A DNA stretch of 10,753 nt from an uncultured Bacteroidota bacterium. GTDB lineage: Bacteria > Bacteroidota > Bacteroidia > Bacteroidales > 4484-276. The stretch covers positions 1 to 10,753 of the forward strand of contig CAIYZW010000072.1 of NCBI GenBank assembly GCA_903930725.1. The letters run 5' to 3'. Shown here piece after piece: positions 5,434 to 10,753 of this stretch. The notes below the pieces were generated by a model, which saw nothing but the letters and a program-made list of their open reading frames with translations, did not search any database and was not told where the DNA came from. The stretch's first letter is position 1; every line of letters starts with the position of its first letter. The translations under genes were made by a program, and so were the position numbers.

Positions 5434-6528
5434 TTAAATATTTCTGGTTAATTTTTGAACCACACTGAGCTGGCTTAAAAATTCTTTGGCAATGATGCGC
5501 AGAACGGTGTAGGTTGGAATTGCGAGAATCATTCCCGTGATTCCAGCCATGGTTCCTGCAATAAGGATTACCAGAAAAATTTCGACAGGATGCGCTTTAA
5601 CGCTGTTCGAATAAATCAAAGGCTGAAGTATGAAGTCATCAATGAGTTTTGCAACCAGAAATACTCCCAAAATAATAAACGTTATCGAAAGTAATTCGGA
5701 ATACATTCCGGTACTTAAGATGGTCGAAATGGCAAGTATTACGCCAATAAGTGCTCCAATCAGCGGCCCGAGGTAAGGGATAATGTTCATCAAACCCCCA
5801 AAGAAACCAATAAGCACGGCATTTTCTACACCAAAAATGGTTAATCCTGTGGTTATTAACGTAATCATGGCCGTAATTTCGATTAATAGACCTATGAAAT
5901 ACCGGCTCAGCAGTCGTTTGGTTTGTTTCAGAATGTTATTCACCTCATTCTGATATTTATCCGGAGTAAGGTTTTCGACCAGTTCATCCAGGATAAAAGC
6001 ATCTTTTAAAAAGAAGAAAGTGAGAAAAATGATCGAAAAAACGGCGATAAATATTGTTCCGGTCAAACCAACCATCGAGCCTAAAACACTCGAAAATGAG
6101 GTAAGATTCAGGATTGATTTGAGTTGAATTTCGATGACCTGGTTCACAGTTTCCTCTTTTCCGAGGATGCCGTAATTGTGAAGAAAATCCTCGAGTTTCT
6201 GCAAGGGCTCTTCGATAGACTGGCTGAGCGAATCGAGGTCAATATTTGAAATTACGGCAGCTTGTCGGGCAACGAGCGGGATAAAAATGCTAAAAAACAA
6301 ACCGATAAAAAATATGATGACAAGCAATGTTAAAAAGGCACTCAGGCCATTTGGAAGGTGGTATTTTCCTATTTTGAGGGCCTTAATTTTCTTTACCAGT
6401 GGTTTACCAACCAACGATAAAATAATGGCCACCAGAAGGTAAAATACGATGTTTGAAAACTCCCAGAAAAGGAACGCAACCACCAATCCTACAAAGATTC
6501 CACCAATAATTTTTGTCGTTCTGTTCAT
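5434..6528 (-). CDS. AI-2E family transporter (UPF0118)
   Basis: This is a 364-residue polytopic membrane protein of usual length for the family. There are hydrophobic segments at about 8-20, 26-40, 61-85, 145-173, 212-232, 236-268, 280-305 and 317-345. The hallmark NIIPYLGPLIGALIG lies at 248-262, and LQPLIYSNSVKAHPVEIF (311-328) plus AIPTYTVLRII near the end are also conserved. The soluble stretch at about 90-135 is the usual periplasmic domain. The family is named after E. coli TqsA, which affects autoinducer-2 export; other members are Na+(Li+)/H+ antiporters, so the substrate is open. It has its own promoter (6560-6595) and is followed, same strand, by the ytxH group. The start at 6528 fits the promoter distance. 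Confidence 0.93.
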   Translation of the reverse strand: MNRTTKIIGGIFVGLVVAFLFWEFSNIVFYLLVAIILSLVGKPLVKKIKALKIGKYHLPNGLSAFLTLLVIIFFIGLFFSIFIPLVARQAAVISNIDLDSLSQSIEEPLQKLEDFLHNYGILGKEETVNQVIEIQLKSILNLTSFSSVLGSMVGLTGTIFIAVFSIIFLTFFFLKDAFILDELVENLTPDKYQNEVNNILKQTKRLLSRYFIGLLIEITAMITLITTGLTIFGVENAVLIGFFGGLMNIIPYLGPLIGALIGVILAISTILSTGMYSELLSITFIILGVFLVAKLIDDFILQPLIYSNSVKAHPVEIFLVILIAGTMAGITGMILAIPTYTVLRIIAKEFLSQLSVVQKLTRNI

Positions 6529-6559
6529 TGTCCGGCGCAGGAAATTTTGTTTACAATTT

Positions 6560-6595
6560 CAAAAATACCGAAAATCATTTTTGCAAGATTACAAA
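6560..6595 (-). promoter_or_regulatory. Candidate promoter of the AI-2E family gene
   Basis: TATTTTTG (6567-6560, minus strand) matches the TAnnTTTG -7 box and is identical to that of ytxH. It is 31 nt from the ATG at 6528. The -33 element is poor: TTTG at 6595-6592 is 24 nt away, and TTG at 6586-6584 is 16 nt away. Neither spacing is ideal. Confidence 0.45.
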
Positions 6596-6658
6596 GAAAT
6601 GACGAGTAAAAGGACAGAAAACACGCATTTTTAAAGGTGAACCGGCAAACGGACACCA

Positions 6659-6670
6659 GTTTTGCAAAAC
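6659..6670. repeat. 12-bp perfect palindrome, possible operator
   Basis: GTTTTGCAAAAC is its own reverse complement. It lies in the divergent region, about 100 nt upstream of the AI-2E promoter and 110 nt upstream of the ABC promoter. A dimeric regulator could bind it, though 12-bp palindromes can occur by chance. Confidence 0.35.
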
Positions 6671-6775
6671 GACAGCTTCAACCTTGTTCGGCTTCGGGAA
6701 ATTGCTGTACGCCAGCGAACAGGAATTACTGATAATCATGATCGTTTTTATGGCAAAACATTTTAAAACCAGACC

Positions 6776-6809
6776 TTTGCAGGACATTGCACAATTCTTG
6801 TTAAATTCG
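6776..6809 (+). promoter_or_regulatory. Candidate promoter of the DUF5687 permease / ATPase / DUF5686 operon
   Basis: TTTG (6776-6779) is followed after 22 nt by TAAATTCG (6802-6809), one mismatch from TAnnTTTG. The transcript would start near 6815, some 27 nt before the ATG at 6842. An alternative is TTG at 6798-6800 with TAATTTAA at 6822-6829, which fits less well. Confidence 0.45.
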
Positions 6810-6841
6810 CCGCATCAAAAATAATTTAATACATCCAACCT

Positions 6842-8317
6842 ATGCTAAAATGGTTTATACGAAACGAATGGCGCGAAATGAAACGTTCGTCCATGTGGAA
6901 CCAATCGGTGGCCATCAAAATGATGGTGGGTTTCTTGTTTTTCATTCTTTTCTTCGAGTTTTTGGTGGGGAGCATTTATTTTTCGGATAAACTCGGCGAA
7001 ATTTTCCCTGACGACGACCCTGTCGAAAAGTTCAATTCATTTGTACTTTACGGCTTTGCAATGGGTTTCCTGATGCGTTTTTTCATGCAAAAAGTGCCTG
7101 TGCTCACCATCCAGCCTTATCTTCACCTTCCGCTGAGAAAATCGTTGCTGGTGAATTTTGTTTTGGGAAAATCGCTGTTGTCGTTCTTTAATTTCATTCC
7201 CATCATCCTATTTGTGCCATTCATCATTTTCCAGTTGGCGCCCTGGTTTACAGGTTTACAAATTACAGCTTACGTTTTTTCGATTCTTTTTACGGTGCTT
7301 TCGGTTAATTTTCTGAGCATTTATTTTAAAAGAGGTCTTTCGACAAATAGCTGGATTGCAGGTGTTTTTGGGCTGCTTATTATCTTACTGGGATTACTGG
7401 ATTTTTATAAAATTGTTTCGGTGGGTAAATTCTCGACTTTGATTTTTACGTCGGTTTTAACCCAACCTTTGATGATCTTGCTGCCCTTATTGGTGCTGAT
7501 GGCTGCCTACTTTGCAAATTACCGCACACTTGTTTCGGGGCTTTATCCCGAAGAAAACCGTAAAGCCAAAAAAGGTGTAGCTGTCCACGAAATAAAATAT
7601 CTGAAGCAATTTGGCGCGATTGGCCAACTGATGCAGCTTGAGATTAAGTTGTTTTTAAGAAACAAAAGGCCAAAAAGTACGCTCATTTTTATCCCGATTT
7701 TCCTGCTTTATGGCTTCTTTTTCTATCCACAAAAAATTTATCTGGAGATGACCGGCATGCTGATTTTTGTCGGGCTTTTTATGACAGGCCCCATTTTGAT
7801 GATGTATGGCCAGTATATCCTGAGCTGGGAAAGCAGCTATTTTGATGGAATCCTAACAAATATTGGCGATTTCAACCGCTATTTCAGGGCTAAATATTAC
7901 CTCATGGCCGGAACTACTTTTGTTGCTTTTTTGGTCACCATGCCTTATGCCCTTTACGGGACCCACATTTTGATGATAAACCTTGCATGTGCGCTTTTTA
8001 ACATCGGCATTAACCCGTACATTGTGTTGTTTCTTTCGTCGAACAACAAAAAGCGGCTCGACCTTTCGCAAGGTTCGGCTTTTAACTACCAGGGCGTAAG
8101 CGGCACACAGTTCATCCTTTCGATTCCCATTTTTCTGGTGCCATTGCTGATTTATCTGCCGTTCTGGGCTTTTGGAAACGCCAATGCTGGCATTGCTGCA
8201 ATCGGAATTACCGGGCTGGCAGGAATTGGTTTTAATAAAGTTTTGATGAATTTTGTGGTTCAGCGGTTCGAACGCCGCAAATATATCATCGCCGATGGTT
8301 TTCGTAATAAAAATTAA
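6842..8317 (+). CDS. DUF5687 family ABC transporter permease
   Basis: This 491-residue polytopic membrane protein resembles the DUF5687 family, permease-like proteins largely confined to Bacteroidota. The cytoplasmic start MLKWFIRNEWREMKRSSMW is followed by membrane segments near 30-46 and 66-84. Next is the characteristic QPYLHLPLRKSLLVNFVLGK (91-110), then more segments to about 230. A basic cytoplasmic loop (about 235-278, with ...LEIKLFLRNKRPKS) precedes the second half, again several membrane helices. This two-half layout fits ABC-2-like exporters. The ATPase starts 22 nt after the stop, so the two form one transporter, probably homodimeric or with two ATPase copies (inference). The cargo is unknown. 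The ATG is preceded by CCAACCT, with no Shine-Dalgarno site. Confidence 0.85.
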   Translation: MLKWFIRNEWREMKRSSMWNQSVAIKMMVGFLFFILFFEFLVGSIYFSDKLGEIFPDDDPVEKFNSFVLYGFAMGFLMRFFMQKVPVLTIQPYLHLPLRKSLLVNFVLGKSLLSFFNFIPIILFVPFIIFQLAPWFTGLQITAYVFSILFTVLSVNFLSIYFKRGLSTNSWIAGVFGLLIILLGLLDFYKIVSVGKFSTLIFTSVLTQPLMILLPLLVLMAAYFANYRTLVSGLYPEENRKAKKGVAVHEIKYLKQFGAIGQLMQLEIKLFLRNKRPKSTLIFIPIFLLYGFFFYPQKIYLEMTGMLIFVGLFMTGPILMMYGQYILSWESSYFDGILTNIGDFNRYFRAKYYLMAGTTFVAFLVTMPYALYGTHILMINLACALFNIGINPYIVLFLSSNNKKRLDLSQGSAFNYQGVSGTQFILSIPIFLVPLLIYLPFWAFGNANAGIAAIGITGLAGIGFNKVLMNFVVQRFERRKYIIADGFRNKN

Positions 8318-8339
8318 TAGCAAATAAAACTCTGAAAAA

Positions 8340-9035
8340 ATGATTGATACAAGAAATCTTACCAAGCAATACGGCGGACAAGTAGTGCTCGACCTCCCGT
8401 ATTTATTAATTAAAAAGGGCGAAAGTTTCGGATTGGTCGGAAATAATGGCGCCGGAAAAACCACCTATTTCCGCCTTATCCTCGACCTCATCAGAGCAAC
8501 TTCCGGCGAGGTGATGATAAACAACGAAATTGTTGCCCATGGCGAAAACTGGAAGAAAATCACAGGTTCGTTTCTTGACGAAAATTTCCTGATTGATTTT
8601 TTAACTCCCGAAGAATATTTTGAGTTTATGGCCGGTGTTCATCATATTTCGAAAGGCGACCTCGAGAATTTCTATGCCGAATTTGAAACTTTTTTCAACG
8701 GTGAAGTTTTGGGCAAGAAAAAATATATCCGCGACCTGTCGAAAGGAAACCAGCAAAAAGTTGGAATTGCAGCCGCCTTACTTTCAAAACCCGAAATTCT
8801 GGTTTTGGACGAGCCATTCAACGGCCTCGACCCAACAACTCAAATCAGGCTTATAAAGCTGCTCAACCAACTCAAGGAAATATCAGGTACAACCATGCTC
8901 ATTTCGAGCCACGACTTGAATCACATCACCGATGTTTGCAACCGCATTGTTGTACTTCACGAAGGCAAAATTCATAAAGACATCCAAAAAAATGACAACA
9001 CTTTAAAAGAGTTGGAAGATTATTTTGCTGCCTGA
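8340..9035 (+). CDS. ABC transporter ATP-binding protein
   Basis: This 231-residue single ABC domain carries all core motifs: Walker A GNNGAGKT (34-41), signature LSKGNQQK (133-140), Walker B ILVLDEP (153-159), D-loop NGLD (161-164) and the switch His (SSHD, H191). Around the Q-loop position the sequence is GSFLDEN, with an acidic residue where Gln is usual, as in several exporter ATPases of the drug or Na+ export type. It hydrolyses ATP at the cytoplasmic face to drive the DUF5687 permease encoded just before it. The DUF5686 gene starts 13 nt after its stop. The ATG follows TGAAAAA. Family and partner are certain in outline, cargo unknown. Confidence 0.95.
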   Translation: MIDTRNLTKQYGGQVVLDLPYLLIKKGESFGLVGNNGAGKTTYFRLILDLIRATSGEVMINNEIVAHGENWKKITGSFLDENFLIDFLTPEEYFEFMAGVHHISKGDLENFYAEFETFFNGEVLGKKKYIRDLSKGNQQKVGIAAALLSKPEILVLDEPFNGLDPTTQIRLIKLLNQLKEISGTTMLISSHDLNHITDVCNRIVVLHEGKIHKDIQKNDNTLKELEDYFAA

Positions 9036-9048
9036 GCCCTTTAGAAAA

Positions 9049-10753
9049 ATGACAGTTAAGCGGTGTTTTCTGTTTTTCCTTTTCGGGATTTCAGCGGCTT
9101 TCCGGTTGCTGATGGCGCAAACTTATTCGTGTAATGGTAAAGTTTTGGATGACGAAACCCGCCTGCCTCTTGCTTTTGTAAACATCGTTACCGACCAGAG
9201 CAAGATTGGAACAGCCACCGATATTGACGGTAAATTTGAGATTCACGCCAACGAACCCATCAATTTTATTCGGTTAAGTTACGTTGGTTACGAACCGATG
9301 ACTTTTTACCTTAACGGGAAAAGCGAAAATCTTAAAATATTTTTAAAGAAAACTTCGCTGGAACTTGCCGAAGTACTGATTGTTGCCGGTGAAAACCCCG
9401 CTCACCGTATCATCAGGCACGTTATCGAAAACCGCGATGCCAACGACCCCGAAAAGCTAAAATCGTTTTCTTACACTTCTTATGATAAGATGGTTTTTAC
9501 GGTTGACACGCTTCAAATTCCCGATATTCCCGAATTGATGACCGATTCAACTCATTTGGCCGACACTGCCAACGTTGTCAATACAGCCGATTCCAGCGAC
9601 ATCAGGCTAAAAAAATATCTCGAAAATAAAGACTTTTTCATGCTCGAAACCGTGTCGGAACGCAAGTTTCTTTCACCGGACAGAAACCACCAAAAAGTTG
9701 TTGCATCACGAATTTCGGGATTCAAAGACCCTGTTTTTCTGTTTTTGAGTTCGCAAATGCAGTCGTCATCTTTTTATAAAGAGCTGATTAAAATTTCGGA
9801 TAAAAACTACATCAATCCCATTTCCAATGGCAGTTTGAAGAAGTATTTTTTTCAGCTCGAAGATACCACCTACACCCCAACCGGTGACAGCGTTTTTGTT
9901 ATTTCGTTTCGGCCAGGTATCAACACCAATTTTGATGGCTTAAGTGGCGTAATGTCCGTCAACACCAACGGCTGGGCCATTCAAAATGTAATTGCCGAAC
10001 CATCGCGCAGCGAAGGTGGTATTTCTATCAAAATCCAGCAGATGTACGAATTTATCGAAGGCTCACATTGGTTTCCGGTGCAGCTCAACACCGATATAAT
10101 TTTTAAAAATGTTACAGTAAATAAATATCCGCCCATTGGACGTGGGAAAAATTATATCCGTAACATCGTTCTTAATCCTGATTTGGTGAAGAGGCAGTTC
10201 AATCAGATTTCGATTGAGGTTGATCCAAATGCCGGTGACCGTTCCGAAGCTTTTTGGATTGATTACCGTGGCGATTCGCTCACCGAACGCGAAAGAAAAA
10301 CGTATGAATATGTTGATAGCCTCGGAAAAGCCGAGGAATTTGATAAGAAAGTTAAAACCTTCAAAAGCCTCATTACCGGCCGGCTTCCGATGGGTAAAAT
10401 TGATCTTGATCTGTCGAAAATCGCAAAATATAATTCCCATGAAGGATTTTACCTTGGGCTTGGATTACTAACAAGTCCAAAATTATCAGAAACCTTTAGT
10501 CTGGGCGGTTTCTGGGGCTATGGTTTTAAAGATCAAACTGCAAAATATGGAGTCGATCTGGGCATCACACTCGACAAATACAGAGATGTTAAACTTCGGC
10601 TTTCGTATTTTGAATATGTTACCGAAACAGGCGGCACCAGCTTTTTTGATGACAGGGATAACCTGCTTAATCCTGATAATTTCAGGGATTTCCTGATCGA
10701 ACGGATGGATCGCACCGAGCGAAAACAGGCTTCGGTCAGTTTCCGTGCTTTGC
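9049..10753 (+). CDS. DUF5686 outer-membrane protein with carboxypeptidase-regulatory-like domain, partial (3' end missing)
   Basis: The frame is open from ATG 9049 to the window edge, 568 residues visible. A signal peptide (about 1-23, MTVKRC then FLFFLFGISAAF, ending LLMAQ) leads to a CarboxypepD_reg-like beta-sandwich (about 27-115: GKVLDDETRLPLAFVNIV, GTATDIDGKFEI, LSYVGYEP). The DUF5686 region starts with NPAHRIIRHVIENRDAND (117-134) and FSYTSYDKMVF (140-150). The last part, from GFYLGLGLLTSP on, has alternating residues and many aromatics, like the strands of an outer-membrane beta-barrel. The architecture is common in Bacteroidota and resembles the start of TonB-dependent receptors but without a plug; the function is not established. 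The ATG lies 13 nt after the ATPase stop and follows TTTAGAAAA, so it belongs to the ABC operon. Confidence 0.9.
   Translation, partial: MTVKRCFLFFLFGISAAFRLLMAQTYSCNGKVLDDETRLPLAFVNIVTDQSKIGTATDIDGKFEIHANEPINFIRLSYVGYEPMTFYLNGKSENLKIFLKKTSLELAEVLIVAGENPAHRIIRHVIENRDANDPEKLKSFSYTSYDKMVFTVDTLQIPDIPELMTDSTHLADTANVVNTADSSDIRLKKYLENKDFFMLETVSERKFLSPDRNHQKVVASRISGFKDPVFLFLSSQMQSSSFYKELIKISDKNYINPISNGSLKKYFFQLEDTTYTPTGDSVFVISFRPGINTNFDGLSGVMSVNTNGWAIQNVIAEPSRSEGGISIKIQQMYEFIEGSHWFPVQLNTDIIFKNVTVNKYPPIGRGKNYIRNIVLNPDLVKRQFNQISIEVDPNAGDRSEAFWIDYRGDSLTERERKTYEYVDSLGKAEEFDKKVKTFKSLITGRLPMGKIDLDLSKIAKYNSHEGFYLGLGLLTSPKLSETFSLGGFWGYGFKDQTAKYGVDLGITLDKYRDVKLRLSYFEYVTETGGTSFFDDRDNLLNPDNFRDFLIERMDRTERKQASVSFRAL

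Larger units (their letters stand above)
6529..6841. other. Divergent intergenic region (313 nt) between the AI-2E gene and the ABC operon
   Basis: It holds the two divergent promoters and a 12-bp palindrome. A plus-strand frame is open from 6603 to a stop at 6822-6824, but its only ATG near the middle (6738) gives just 28 residues and overlaps the ABC promoter. The minus-strand frame 6575-6787 is cysteine-rich and resembles no family I know. I see no convincing gene, RNA or terminator here. Confidence 0.6.

Noticed and set aside
6575..6787. Minus-strand frame of 70 codons in the divergent region, and the 28-codon plus-strand ORF at 6738-6824
   Set aside because: Neither has a recognisable motif; the first lies upstream of the AI-2E promoter and the second overlaps the ABC operon promoter.
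7853..8464. Minus-strand open frame of 203 codons
   Set aside because: It is antisense to the end of the DUF5687 permease and the start of the ATPase, both clear genes, and has no recognisable domain.

Overview
The window looks like chromosomal DNA of a Bacteroidota member, probably in the Bacteroidales/Marinilabiliales range (inference). The signs are proteins of families seen mainly in this phylum (a DUF5686 protein with an N-terminal carboxypeptidase-regulatory-like domain, and a DUF5687 ABC permease), several promoters of the phylum's TTTG / TAnnTTTG type, start codons preceded by A-runs rather than Shine-Dalgarno sites, and low-complexity intergenic repeats of a kind common in these genomes. 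There is no RNA gene, insertion sequence, CRISPR array or prophage module. It reads as ordinary core-genome DNA.

Left part (1-2054, minus strand): an operon-like run of a YdcF/SanA-like envelope protein, an isoprenylcysteine-methyltransferase-type membrane enzyme, and a geranylgeranyl-reductase-family flavoprotein cut by the window edge. The last two suggest modification of an isoprenoid, quinone or lipid. A compact divergent promoter region (2055-2135) separates this from a plus-strand group. In it, two facing -7 boxes form an 18-bp palindrome.

Second part (2136-4231, plus strand): a DUF985 cupin, a classical short-chain dehydrogenase 9 nt behind it, and pdxH (pyridoxamine/pyridoxine 5'-phosphate oxidase). 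A 146-nt spacer made of several tandem-repeat types lies before pdxH, and its last repeat gives pdxH three consecutive in-frame ATG codons.

Third part (4289-6528, minus strand, convergent with pdxH): an AI-2E-family membrane protein with its own promoter, then a YtxH protein, a DUF1469 'phage holin family' membrane protein and a 93-aa unrecognised basic protein. The ytxH-holin spacer can fold into two mutually exclusive hairpins, one followed by a T-run, like a transcription attenuator.

Fourth part (6842 to the end, plus strand): a tight operon of a DUF5687 ABC permease, its ATPase, and a large DUF5686 outer-membrane protein that runs off the window. The ATPase and permease should form an inner-membrane transporter. 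The link to the outer-membrane protein rests on gene order alone.

I found no clear new defence or mobile system. The most interesting items are non-coding: the facing-promoter palindrome, the attenuator-like fold, and the composite repeat that creates tandem starts for pdxH.
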